This document shows, piece by piece, positions 17,776 through 26,427 of a stretch of 26,427 nt of DNA. Made by a program: the position numbers and the translations under genes. The notes beneath the pieces are model-generated. The model searched no databases. It was not told the DNA's origin and was given only the letters and a program-made list of their open reading frames with translations. Position 1 is the stretch's first letter. Each line of letters opens with the position of its first letter. The stretch comes from Chara braunii (taxonomy: Eukaryota; Streptophyta; Charophyceae; Charales; Characeae), in NCBI GenBank assembly GCA_003427395.1, contig BFEA01000020.1, positions 3,692,803 to 3,719,229 of the forward strand, written 5' to 3'.

Positions 17776-18764
17776 ATGGTGGGGACAGGGCATAAAAAAA
17801 AAGGCCATAAACCAAGAAGACAGGATGGCCCACCTCTCCTCTGGGAAAACTCACCAAAAAAAAAAAGGGAGGGGGGGGTGGGGGAAGAAAAATCAAGGTT
17901 GCTTGCCGTCAGGTCTTCTACAAAGAACACTCAGGGTGTCCTCACACTAGCTCTATCGCAAATGTATCTCTCTGTATTCGTGGCCAGACCTGGACGTATC
18001 TGGTCGTAATTATGTCCAGAAACGAGTAAAGAAAAATGCTAGTGTGCGTATGCCCACACTGACTCTTTCTGACATACACAGCAGAGCACAGAGAGCAGGC
18101 TATTTCCTCATCATTCGATGATTCAAATTCTTGTTTTTTGTTTTTGTTTTTGTTTTTGTTTTTTTTTTGCAACTTCATCCCTAAAAAATATTTTACTGTA
18201 CCCAGTCCAATTTGAACTTGCCAAATCCCGATCTGTTTCCCAACAGACCCATTTTAAAGGGGGCATTGACCCCTCTACATTTATTCAATATTATTGTACC
18301 CCGCTAACTTTCCATTTAACTGTCTGATATAAATTACAGCACGACCCCGATGCATCTGACTGCAATCACATCCAGATTCACATCTATCATTTTCATATCT
18401 AACAGGGTATGCGCTTGCAAGGTCAAGAACCCATTGATTAACATTCCCAAGTACATGCACTTCCAGCTCAACAGTACCTTTGCAGGGTTTTTTTTTTCCT
18501 TTTTCTTTTTTTTTATTTAAATCAAACAGCCATTGTTGTATAGTAAAAGCTGGGAGCTTGAATTTTGAGGGGAAAAAAAAAGAAAAAGGAAAAAAGGATG
18601 GGAAGGGGGTCCAGCGTCCAGCTCATTGATACCTATTCATTGTCAGACAAACTTGTATAGGTTGACAGCAACCGATAAAGCCAATGCAAACCACAGAAAA
18701 AAAAAAAAAAAAAAACCTTGGGAGTTGAGGAGATGGAAACAAAGAACGCAAGACCAGGGACAGA
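17776..18764. other. No gene recognised
   Basis: Intron 2: several A or T runs, and TTTTTG repeats at about 18132-18168. Nothing else supported. Confidence 0.45.
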
Positions 18765-18945
18765 GTCCCACTAGCAGCATTGAGTTTCCTCCACGCCTGA
18801 ATCTGGACGTGTTTCTGGAGAAGTACAGTTGACGAAACTCAATGCGATTTTCTGCACATCTCCAGAATCACGTCCAGAAAACCGCACATCTCCAGAATCA
18901 CGTCCAGATTCGGGCATTGAGGAAACACAACGCTGCTAGTGGGAC
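18765..18945. mobile_element. Foldback element F with internal 30-bp tandem repeat
   Basis: GTCCCACTAGCAGCATTGAG ... ATCTGGACGTG (18765-18821) pairs with the complement at 18889-18945. The loop side carries GCACATCTCCAGAATCACGT repeated at 18854 and 18884. Confidence 0.8.
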
Positions 18946-20519
18946 TTGGCCCCAGGGTTCCAGGTTCCTCTTTTTTTTTTTTTTTTTTATGGTTCTCCTC
19001 ATTCTTTTTGTTTTCTGACAAAATTTGAAACGAAACGATCGATGCTCCTATTTTCCCGATATGATGATTCACACATCTTCTTCTTTTTTCAAATGGCGAT
19101 GATTCACACATCTTTTTTCTTTTTTTTTTTCAAATGGTTCTGAAAAAATCATAATCGTTGTGCGCATTTTGTTCCCCCCTCGACCAGCCCACTATTGAGA
19201 CCACACACTACTCCTTAGTGAGTACGAATTAGCAAGTAAGAATATGCTGAATGCATCTTGCCCGTTTTCGCACATGGATGCATTTTCCAATTCTTACATT
19301 CGGCAAGCACTGCAACGAGGCTCAATACCATTTAAAATTTTAATTGGTGGAATATATCGTCATCATTCATTATCATTGTCCACCAATGCTCCACATTATC
19401 ATTGTTCGAGACAAGATCTGAAGCGCGGACTCCGCAGACCAGCGAGTTAAGAGGAGAGACCTACAAAGCAGATGAGTGTGCAATGAACTTGCATCAAACA
19501 GCAGGTGTAGACTAACAGATAGGTTGGTTTGTACACATCAGCAGGTTTTCTTGCTGATTGAGCCCAGCAGGGCTTGTTCCCTCGACCTGTCATTTGCTGG
19601 GGGTTCCCTCTTGTCGGTAGGCTTAAGACCACACGGAGCCGTAGTTTTGCCATTTTGTGCTTTTTCCGCTGTAGGCCCGTAGGTCAGGGAGTCGAGAAGT
19701 AGAGGGCGGGCAGAAAACGGGATTCGGGACTCTTTTCATTTTTCACCTTGCTGGGGAAGCAGTGTCGGGGTTGGGAGATTGGGCGCAGCAGCGCTATTTG
19801 CGACTCAGCTCGACATCTTCTTCTTTGTGTGAAGGCCATACCTGGTCGCCGTCAGGGTTTGTTGAAGAGCGCCCTGAAGCAGGGCTTCATTGCAGCCAGC
19901 GTTTCGCCGTGCCTGCGTTGTTTGGCCTTGGGCGCTGGCAACGCTTTCGTTTGGCAGTCTACTTTTCGCCCCCCCCCGGCCCCCCCACGGCAGCCATAAC
20001 TTTCTTCTCCGAAGTACTTGGATGGTCGTCTTCTTTCTTCATCAAGGATCTCTAGCGCTGCACTTCCATGCGGGCGCTGAGCTGGCACAACTATTTTGGG
20101 GTGGGGGGTGCTAGTTCAGATTGGCTCTGGGGTGATAGTTCGCGGGTTCTGTCGCTACAGCAGCCATGGCCAGGGTGACGAGGTGGCGGAGGAGGAAGAC
20201 GAAGACTCCATGAAACTTCGTTGAACATCTGGTTTTGGTTGTTCGGGGTCGTTGACAAGACGGTTGTGATCCTTGAAATAAAAAAAGTACTCTTGATTGA
20301 TTGGAGGAGGACGGGGGCAACTGAGAATCGAATTTTCACTTCAATTCTCCCTTGTGTACTGAGCTTTCTTTTGCTGCATATCTCACTCCGGTTTTGCGTG
20401 GAATTCCCTCCTTCAGGTCTACTCAGCAATCGCATGCGTGTATGGGAACGTGTGATTTCATTGTGGTTCCGTCGCGTACATAGCGACTGCGAACCAAAAC
20501 CACCTTCACCAACATCATG
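18946..20519. other. No gene recognised
   Basis: Intron 2. T-rich tracts occur at 18970-19135. The GC-rich stretch 19680-20200 has frames of 80-150 codons on both strands, without family resemblance or splice-site support. Left unannotated. Confidence 0.4.
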
Positions 20520-21130
20520 CCGGACCGCCGGACCGCTAAAAACGGCATCCGGCATTTGCGACCATTCACACGCACGACTACAAACAACGATACCTGGTAC
20601 TACACATCACATCGCGTCCATTGCTAAACATGTTCGAACGACAAAAAGAAAAACACGCGCAGCAGCTGAAAAAAAAAAAAAGGTTTAATGAACACTTCTC
20701 TGACAGCACGCCCAGTTGCAAACCGCGGGGATCGCCATGATCCAATCTGTTTTTTTCCACTAAATTTTTAAATCATAAAATTCTCCATTGCTCATCCATT
20801 TGAAGAGTAGAGGGCCTCCGGCAGTACGAAACCTGACCAAACGACAACAAAGATGGGCGTCTAAAAACGGAGCTGAAATTTTGGACGCGTTCAGACAACC
20901 ACCTCCACAAATAACCACATATGATAAATTTTCGGCGCGTTCAGACACGCAGCTATATCATATTACATCACAAAATACGTTCACACAAGAACAAAGCTGC
21001 CGGGCCGCTAAAAACCATCATGTGTGGTATGTGCACCGTATTGCGAAACATGTTCACATGGGAATGAAGACGGCTAGCTAACAACAGCGTTTTCGAATTT
21101 TGCAACCATTCACACGCACCGCTACAAACG
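20520..21130. repeat. Diverged direct repeats around 20520-20650 and 20995-21130
   Basis: CCGGACCGCTAAAAAC / CCGGGCCGCTAAAAAC, AAACATGTTC and CATTCACACGCAC..CTACAAAC recur. AAATTTTGGACGCGTTCAGA and AAATTTTCGGCGCGTTCAGA recur between them. It looks like decayed repeat DNA of unknown class. Confidence 0.5.
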
Positions 21131-21155
21131 ACAAAGTGTGTTTTTCAAAAAAAAA

Positions 21156-21220
<65 letters not shown>
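21156..21220. repeat. (CT)n(CA)n microsatellite
   Basis: CT repeats passing directly into about 23 CA units. Confidence 0.95.
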
Positions 21221-21221
<1 letters not shown>

Positions 21222-21395
21222 TCCATCCGCAGGCCGTCATAAACCATCCATAGAACGAAAATGAAATGAAAAGAGGGGTAGATTTTGAAAATATAGTAGA
21301 AGATGCAACGTTGGCCACGTTTATGTGGTTAAGCGCCGAGTGCCCACACACCGATCTGCCACCGAAGCGGCACACTTGCACAAATATATATACAT

Positions 21396-21643
21396 GAGGG
21401 TTCAGCCTCCTGATGAGTTGGTGAAACTCCGCCGAAACAGTTTGTCACAGCTGCTCGTTTGTTGTCCTCTTCTCCCACTCCGCCAACAGTTTACTGGGCA
21501 ATTCTATATATCATCAAAACAGAACTGCCTACGGTAAACAGTAGGCAGAGAGGGAGGGAGAAGAGGACAACAAACGAGGGCCTGTGACAAACTGTTCCGT
21601 CATCGGAGTTTCACCTCCCTACTCATCCGGAGGCTGAACCCTC
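21396..21643. mobile_element. Foldback element C (about 115-bp arms)
   Basis: GAGGGTTCAGCCTC opens the left arm and GAGGCTGAACCCTC closes the right arm. Inside, GTGAAACTCCG, ACAGTTTGTCACAG and CGTTTGTTGTCCTCTTCTCC are mirrored by their complements across a spacer of about 25 bp. No coding capacity. Confidence 0.82.
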
Positions 21644-22026
21644 AAAAACAGTCTGCAGAATCCCCAAACTCATTACACTGCAAGTGATAATCCACCTCAA
21701 CCGCGGCCGTAGTTAAGCATCAACGGCTGCCCAACAACTGATACCCTGAGGTGGTGGGGACCACCCACCACTGTCCTCAAGGTAGCTGTGACGAAAATCA
21801 AAGCAGATTACCACTCATCCACACCAGATGGAAAACTCTACAGATATATATATATTTTCACGTGAGGGTCTGTGTACGCATGACAATGCAAAACATGATA
21901 AAACTACAAGAAGACGGGCGGCTGAGGTCCAAATTAAATTTTGAAACAATTCATAGCAAGCGCTGGAAAACAACAATGTGGTGCACATACATACAGTGTG
22001 AAACGCATTTAGACTTCTTTAAATAA

Positions 22027-22082
22027 TTCACATTTGTTTACTTGCTCATCGTATAGAGAATATGCAGTGAAACAAATGTGAA
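22027..22082. repeat. 13-bp perfect hairpin
   Basis: TTCACATTTGTTT at 22027-22039 and AAACAAATGTGAA at 22070-22082. A second inverted pair (TCATCGTAT / ATACGATGA) overlaps it to the right. Confidence 0.7.
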
Positions 22083-22117
22083 CTATCTAATGTACGTGCA
22101 TCGCATTTTCTCATACG

Positions 22118-22209
22118 ATGAATCAATAGCACATAAGGTGTCTATCTATTGCAATGAATCAATAGCACATGAGGTGTCTATCTATAGCAATGAATCAATA
22201 GCACATATT
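22118..22209. repeat. 36-bp tandem repeat, about 2.6 copies
   Basis: ATGAATCAATAGCACAT begins each unit at 22118, 22154 and 22190. Units one and two differ by two bases. Confidence 0.85.
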
Positions 22210-22451
22210 GCTTTGAGCACTGAAAGCTGTCTCATGCTATTCGTAACTTCGAAAGTGTTTCCGTAACCAATTAAAGAAGTGCCCAGCATACATACTGCGA
22301 GATTGCTGAGCAACGATAGAGCTAGCTCAGCTGTAGACACTCTCGCATTGTACCGACCCATCAATCAATCGTTTTGCACCCTTATGCTCATGTAGGAAAT
22401 GAAGCAAATCCATTATAGATCGGAAGAAGACATGGTGCGAGCTTGGCTCAC

Positions 22452-22513
22452 CTACTGTCCGGAAGCGACTGCCGCGAGAAGTCAAAGTCTCGCAAAAAGT
22501 ACTCGCGCGCCCG
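22452..22513 (-). CDS. AGD14-like: Exon E2: ArfGAP domain, helix segment (62-nt micro-exon)
   Basis: This short exon encodes RAREYFLRDFDFSRQSLPDS plus two bases of a Ser codon. It fills exactly the gap between GGNE at the end of E1 and NPEKLRDF at the start of E3; the plant consensus is GGNERAREIYLKEWD..R...PDSSNPEKLRDF. The acceptor is TGTAAAAAAAG and the donor is AG|GTGAGC, a strong match to consensus. Phase 0 in and phase 2 out fit both neighbours. The residues FLRDFDF differ from the more usual IYLKEWD of land plants. Longer open frames on the plus strand over the same bases (up to about 160 codons) are shadows. The next intron downstream is about 10.4 kb, the longest in the gene. Confidence 0.88.
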
Positions 22514-22790
22514 CTTTTTTTACAAGTCAGCAATGGTCCGGTGCACATGCCGCACAATCCAAGTCACAACAAAACACAAGCGCCTTGTCAGTTCCAAGAC
22601 AGAGGCAGAGGCATTGGCATCAGAGAGGAATTATCATTTTCACCAAAACCATCACGACGCTGATGACATCCAAAGAGACTCTCCACTTTTGCGCCACTAC
22701 ACAGCATTCCCAATGTATCGCTCCAATGCATTCTGGTCCAGATTCAGTCACACTGATCGAACATTTTCAATCCAGTTTCCAGATAGGTTT

Positions 22791-22860
22791 CGAACGTTGT
22801 GTACTCGAGAATCTCGAACGTTGTGTGCTCGAGAGTCTCGAACGTTGTGTGCTCGAGAGG
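22791..22860. repeat. 24-bp tandem repeat, three copies
   Basis: CGAACGTTGTGTGCTCGAGA recurs at 22791, 22815 and 22839. The unit length is a multiple of three, so open frames continue through it. Confidence 0.88.
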
Positions 22861-23073
22861 GACAAATTGCAAGTGGCCTACTGACACTGACGATAATTGA
22901 TGCAAGTACTTAATTGCGCTTTTTATCTTTGACACCTTTCTTTACAGGCGTAGTTTCCTGCGTACGAACAAAATACTAAAAGGACGGGCACCCATGCAAC
23001 CAGTCAAGATAACAAAATGGTTTCAAATTCCACAACACCCAGTCGAAAGATTTACGTCTTACGGAATCTTTCA

Positions 23074-23141
23074 AAGAAGAAGAAGAAGAAGAAGAAGAAG
23101 AGGAGAATTCCTCTTCTTCTTCTTCTTCTTCTTCTTCTTCT
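23074..23141. repeat. (AAG)n followed by (CTT)n, inverted microsatellite
   Basis: AAG/GAA units up to 23100, a GGAGAATTCCTC centre around 23105-23110, then TTC units to 23141. The two halves are near-complements. Confidence 0.92.
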
Positions 23142-23305
23142 CCGCATCCTGACATCCTTTGTGAAGCTCCACATTAACTCATTTCCCATGGTGTTAGCAA
23201 CAGGTTGCAGGAGCCGCATCCCATAACCAATTAGGCGAAGCCGGGTAATGGCCCCAATATCTCAAGTTTTTTTTTTCTATATATATGGGACACGGCGCCT
23301 GGTTA

Positions 23306-23374
23306 CCAGCATGTGCTGCTCCCCACAAATAGATTGGAGCATTCCAGCATGTGTTGCTCCCCACGAATAGATTG
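23306..23374. repeat. 38-bp tandem repeat, two copies
   Basis: CCAGCATGTGCTGCTCCCCA at 23306 and CCAGCATGTGTTGCTCCCCA at 23344, each followed by CRAATAGATTG. Confidence 0.85.
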
Positions 23375-24274
23375 TCCGCAATTGTTCACAAATATTTTGG
23401 TCATCGTCAAGAAACGTGTTCGTTAATTCTTCTGTAGATTTTGTGTGGAGTTTCTTAGTTGGTCTGAGGGTTTTTCCAAAGTTGAGCAGTTTTTTAACAA
23501 TCATAGTTGGTATCAGCTTTTCTCCGCCCATCCTAACATCCATACTGCTATCCATGCAGAACGGAAAACAATAGTGAACTGGAACAAGGATCTCGGGTAG
23601 GTTGCGCTAGCGATATCCCCCTCAGGGAAAGGATTCGCGCTGCAGACACCCAGTCCCGGTCCCAAGGTCCGAAAAGTCCAAAGTCCCAGGACTGTCCGAA
23701 GGGTAGGCCGTAGGACTCTAAGGTCGAATTGTCGAAGGTCTGTAGCTGGCGGTACCGAAGCGTCGTAGTTAGGTAGGGGTCTAGCCGGTACCAGACAAGA
23801 AATGTCCAGAAGCGCCCAGTCCAGTCAACGAGCGTCCAGAACAGTCCGACAGTCCCCAAGTCCAACTTTGCAGCATGTCCCAGGAAAGTCGGGAAGGTAC
23901 CGGACCGAAAAAATGTTTGCAGCAGACAGGCCGCGGCTGACCGGTACCGGTCTAAAGCAGGCCAAGCCAAGACAAGACGAGAGAAGCAAAGACAAGTCCT
24001 ATATTTAACTGCTACAGTGCAGCGACTCATCACTTGTTCAGCTGCCTAGTTGCTACCCTAGACGGACCTACAAACATACACGAAACTTTCCCACGCACGG
24101 GATTAGGGTCCGACTGGCTACCTATGGCCCCAGGTGGGCCGGCAACCTCACTTGTCCTTCGCTGCCGGCATGCTCTTCTCCTGTCTCACGAATCCGCAAT
24201 AAGCTGAATGGTCCAGAATACATAACCAAATCGAGCCCGGTATCAAAAATAAAGAATAGCTATATCCTACCGAC

Positions 24275-24412
24275 GGGCCTACATCAGTCGGTACATCCAT
24301 AAACTGTTGAAATGCAGACCTGAGTTCAAGTCCCTAGATGAAGAGAACAAAATAATTCCGAATCGCCTGGGGCCGGTCAGCATGCGATAATAACGTCTCA
24401 GGACCGTCACGC
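24275..24412 (+). mobile_element. tRNA-derived SINE, family 1, copy b
   Basis: The head GGGCCTACATCAGTCGGTAC plus CATAAACTGTTGAAATGCAG and GAGTTCAAGTCCC corresponds to copy a. The body also matches: GAATCGCCTGGGGCCGGTCA, then AACGTCTCAGGACCGTC. Agreement in both head and body makes this a real family rather than two chance tRNA fragments. Confidence 0.72.
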
Positions 24413-24697
24413 TTTATATATATATTGTCACATGATATCAGAGCACCAAAGCGAAAAACAGAAAAAAAAACAAGGAAAACAAGAAAAACTTAATTCATTT
24501 TTAATCTTCTTCCTTACAAGACTCCCCCTGTTCAGAACCTCTTGCGTACAAGGCCGCCCACGTGGATGTAGGTTGAGCAGCGGCTGCCCCCAACCCCGTG
24601 TGTCATATCGACCCACTTGCACACAGCCAAAAGGCAAAGAGGCAAAGAAAAGAGGAAGGGAACAGCCAAATAATACAGAACAGGGGGCAACAAAACA

Positions 24698-25025
24698 GAT
24701 CCCAGATGACAAGTCCCGCATGCAAGCACCGCCCCTGCCCACAGGCCAAACGACGGGACAAGACCAACCAGGATGTCAAACATTCTTGTCTGCAAAAAAA
24801 TCACAAAGAACCCGGAGGACCGGTATAAAAAACAATCCCGGATGACGATTCCCACATGCAAGCACCGCCCCGCTTTCCAAAAGGCCGAACAACGGGGAAC
24901 AACCAACCGGGATGCCAAAACAATAAAAAGGCCGGATGACTGGTCCCACATAAAGCACCGCTACCTGCTGACTGAATAGACCGAATAACGGGACAAAACC
25001 AACCGGGATGCAGACAAGATTACCA
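24698..25025. repeat. Degenerate tandem repeat of about 95-135 bp, three copies
   Basis: Each unit carries GATGAC, CCCRCATGCAAGCACCG, a poly-purine run, AACGGGACAA-like and ACCAACCGGGATG, beginning near 24698, 24835 and 24929. Confidence 0.75.
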
Positions 25026-25135
25026 GAACAAAACAAAATACCCCAACAACGGGGACGGTCGGCAGCCCTTGACTGGTCAGCAGCTACCGGTCTGGGGTTC
25101 TTACGCACCCCCCCCCAAAAAAAAGGAAAAAAAAC

Positions 25136-25320
25136 AGGGTCCAGAACCCCTAATAACCCCACCAACACCCCCATGGCAGCCCCCCAACACCCCCAAGCCG
25201 CCCCCAACATCCTCATTACCCCCCCCCCAATACCCCCTATCCCACTCCTATACCCCCTAATACCCCCCTATACCCCCCCTCCAACCCCATGGCGGCCCCC
25301 AATACCCCCATGGCATCTCG
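25136..25320. repeat. C-rich low-complexity tract
   Basis: Irregular ACCCCC, TAATACCCCC and ATGGCGGCCCCC units; Pro/Thr-rich frames here are not genes. Confidence 0.8.
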
Positions 25321-25327
25321 ACAGGCG

Positions 25328-25524
25328 CCATGTCCAGATGCATTCAAAACTTTGGCGGTGCGCAAGTGGTGCGACTACGCCCAAGGTTTTGAATGCATCT
25401 GGACGGATGCCATGTCCATCAAAACTTTGGGCAGGGGGCGAGTGCTGCGACTACGCCCAAGATTTTTGAATGCATCTGGACGGACACCATGTCCCGATGC
25501 GTTCAAAACTTCGGCCAGTGCTCT
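25328..25524. repeat. About 80-bp tandem repeat, 2.5 copies, each able to form a hairpin
   Basis: Units start CCATGTCC at 25328, 25410 and 25488 and contain GCGACTACGCCCAAG. TCCAGATGCATTCAAAAC at the front of a unit is complemented by GTTTTGAATGCATCTGGA at its back. Confidence 0.8.
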
Positions 25525-25628
25525 ATCTAACCCCAATAGCCTACAGGTCGCAGCAACCAAATTTCAATTACCACTTACAAAAAACATTACCAATCCTACG
25601 TCATGCTGCGCGCCGGGGAGAGGAGACA

Positions 25629-25630
25629 AA

Positions 25631-25655
<25 letters not shown>
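25629..25655. repeat. (AC)n microsatellite
   Basis: About 13 AC units immediately before MITE copy B2. Confidence 0.95.
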
Positions 25656-25657
<2 letters not shown>

Positions 25658-25661
<4 letters not shown>

Positions 25662-25768
25662 CGTCTTCACCCTAACACAATGCACCCTTATTTTGGCAGT
25701 ATCTGGCCGGAAATATAGCTTGTATACATTCATTTATAGGGTGCATTATGTTCGGGGAAGACGGTAGT
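25658..25768. mobile_element. MITE family B, copy B2
   Basis: Left arm CTACCGTCTTCACCCTAACA and right arm TGTTCGGGGAAGACGGTAG; inner arms AATGCACCCTTA and TAGGGTGCATT. It directly follows an (AC)n microsatellite. Confidence 0.8.
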
Positions 25769-25904
25769 GCAGGTGCGATTTGTGTTTTCGCATTGCCTGT
25801 GCCTGTGCCAGCCATTTTTGTCCGGTACCCTGGAACCCCCCGGAGAGTTTCGGACGTATGCTAACTCACCCCTTTTTTCTTTGGTGAGGCCCAGAGTCGT
25901 GGGC

Positions 25905-26126
25905 CTTAACCTCCAGTACACCCGGGCCTGGCGGCACAGCCAGTTTGGTCCGGTACACCCTGGGAACACACACCAAGCTCTGCAGAACAGCCAGCGGCGC
26001 ACTTTTTTTCTTTCTTGGCTCGCGCCACCGGACATTATGGTCCGGTAGCCACGAGCCTCCAAAATATTAAGGAAAAGGCGATGAAGAAATTGTGCAAGGC
26101 TGGCGCCATGTACTGGCAATTTTAAA
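25905..26126. mobile_element. TTAA-bounded inverted-repeat element, copy A6
   Basis: Left end CTTAACCTCCAGTACACCCG and right end GGCGCCATGTACTGGCAATT then TTAA. The termini are diverged. It shares its right TTTTAAA with copy A7. Confidence 0.62.
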
Positions 26127-26247
26127 CCACCAGTACCTACCACGTGTTTACGCGTTAACGCAGAGGACGAATCTGTGCGCTGCGCGGGTCCATATGCATT
26201 TGCATCAGAGGGGACCTAAGACCGCCTGGGGTACTCGCAGTTTTAAC
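26120..26247. mobile_element. TTAA-bounded inverted-repeat element, copy A7
   Basis: Left end TTTTAAACCACCAGTACCTA and right end GGGGTACTCGCAGTTTTAA. It is short (about 128 bp) and directly abuts A6. It ends 60 bases from exon E1. Confidence 0.62.
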
Positions 26248-26307
26248 AACAGGTTGCAGGACCTATATATTTGAGACTAATCACGGTTTGAGCCACACAT
26301 CGCCTAC

Positions 26308-26395
26308 CTCGTTTCCACCTTCTTGCAAATTGCGCACTTCCTCCGCTGTGAATGTGGCCATCGATACCGACTTAATCCGATGAGTGAACTCTCGA
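26308..26395 (-). CDS. AGD14-like: Exon E1 (first in window): ArfGAP domain, arginine-finger segment
   Basis: Minus-strand translation begins in the middle of a split codon and reads REFTHRIKSVSMATF, then TAEEVRNLQEGGNE. It matches the plant AGD14 segment that follows the last zinc-binding Cys (C-x-GIHREFTHRVKSVSMAKF). The acceptor is CCAACACAG and the first base, T, completes a His codon (CA from the previous exon plus T), as expected for GIHR. The first whole codon is CGA for Arg, the position of the catalytic arginine finger in ArfGAPs. The donor GAG|GTAGGC leaves phase 0. The exon is 88 nt. The preceding exon with the CxxC...CxxC residues is outside the window, so zinc binding cannot be checked. 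Confidence 0.9.
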
Positions 26396-26427
26396 CTGTG
26401 TTGGAACCAAGTGAGAAGCAACAAACA

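Larger units (their letters stand above)
22861..24274. other. No gene recognised apart from listed repeats
   Basis: Intron 1. Bases 23580-24000 are rich in GTCC and CCGGTACC words and carry a 161-codon minus-strand frame that looks like composition rather than protein. Not assigned. Confidence 0.4.
2120..26395 (-). other. AGD14-like: Gene span: AGD14-like Arf GTPase-activating protein (5' end outside window)
   Basis: Seven exons on the minus strand join in compatible phases into about 627 residues resembling plant AGD14. Established for the family: ArfGAPs stimulate GTP hydrolysis by Arf small GTPases on endomembranes, using a zinc-finger ArfGAP domain with an arginine finger. Seen here, in order: second half of the ArfGAP domain (E1 to E3), an Arg/Asp-rich linker with the AGD14-like block SPPVKHISSVLGENAPPLRV (E4), a block with PLIDFNLDGEP and WxxF motifs (E5), poly-Gln (E6), and a C-terminal block beginning EFFTEAYAP (E7). 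The Cys-x2-Cys exon must lie to the right of the window, so the full protein is probably about 670 residues, close to the family's usual size. Introns are 1.2 to 10.4 kb and loaded with repeats. Family assignment is strong; exon ends are inferred from GT/AG sites and phase, without transcripts. Confidence 0.88.

Noticed and set aside
19762-20555. Frames of 80-155 codons on both strands in a GC-rich stretch
   Set aside because: No domain, no conserved motif and conflicting strands; considered as an extra gene or first exon but nothing supports it.
22118-22209. CRISPR-like array
   Set aside because: Units are directly adjacent with no spacers, and the DNA is eukaryotic.
22399-22913. Two plus-strand frames of about 160 codons
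   Set aside because: They are shadows over exon E2 and a 24-bp tandem repeat, without family resemblance.
23548-24033. 161-codon minus-strand frame
   Set aside because: Repetitive GTCC/CCGGTACC composition, no recognisable domain, no splice-site support; lies in intron 1.
24433-24444. Primer-binding site of an LTR retrotransposon
   Set aside because: 11 of 12 matches to the initiator-Met site, but the sequence just upstream is the end of a SINE copy and no matching LTR or polyprotein is visible. Kept only as a weak lead.

Overview
This is nuclear eukaryotic DNA. It has no operons, spliceosomal introns, polymeric microsatellites, tRNA-headed SINEs, inverted-repeat DNA elements and U6 snRNA retrocopies. 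The only protein-coding gene I can support is on the minus strand and runs through almost the whole window. It is a plant-type Arf GTPase-activating protein of the AGD14/AGD15 (ZIGA, AGFG-related) class. The best protein match I can recognise is to streptophyte AGD14, and the long repeat-filled introns suggest a large, repeat-rich genome such as a charophyte alga (Chara braunii is my guess; this is inference only).

Gene layout, in transcription order from right to left: exon E1 26308-26395 (second half of the ArfGAP zinc-finger domain, starting at the catalytic Arg), E2 22452-22513, E3 11962-12061 (end of the ArfGAP domain), E4 10010-10507 (Arg/Asp-rich linker), E5 7699-8277 (Ser/Gly/Ala-rich region with WxxF motifs), E6 3573-3890 (poly-glutamine) and E7 about 2120-2359 (C-terminal part; its end is uncertain). 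All phases are compatible and give about 627 residues. The first exon or exons, with the Cys-x2-Cys part of the zinc finger, lie beyond base 26427. The introns are about 3.8, 10.4, 1.5, 1.7, 3.8 and 1.2 kb.

The introns and the 3' flank are a dense collection of small non-autonomous repeats: five U6-snRNA-derived retrocopies (two with clear target-site duplications and C-rich tails); two families of tRNA-headed SINEs; seven copies of a short element bounded by TTAA with ACCRCYAGTACC-type termini, two pairs of which abut; three copies of a MITE with TACCGTCTTCCCC termini; several foldback elements; a dead LINE reverse-transcriptase fragment; and many tandem repeats. One U6 copy lies immediately upstream of the 3' splice site of E6 and may supply its branch point. 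Apart from the exons, I see no open reading frame that looks like a real gene.
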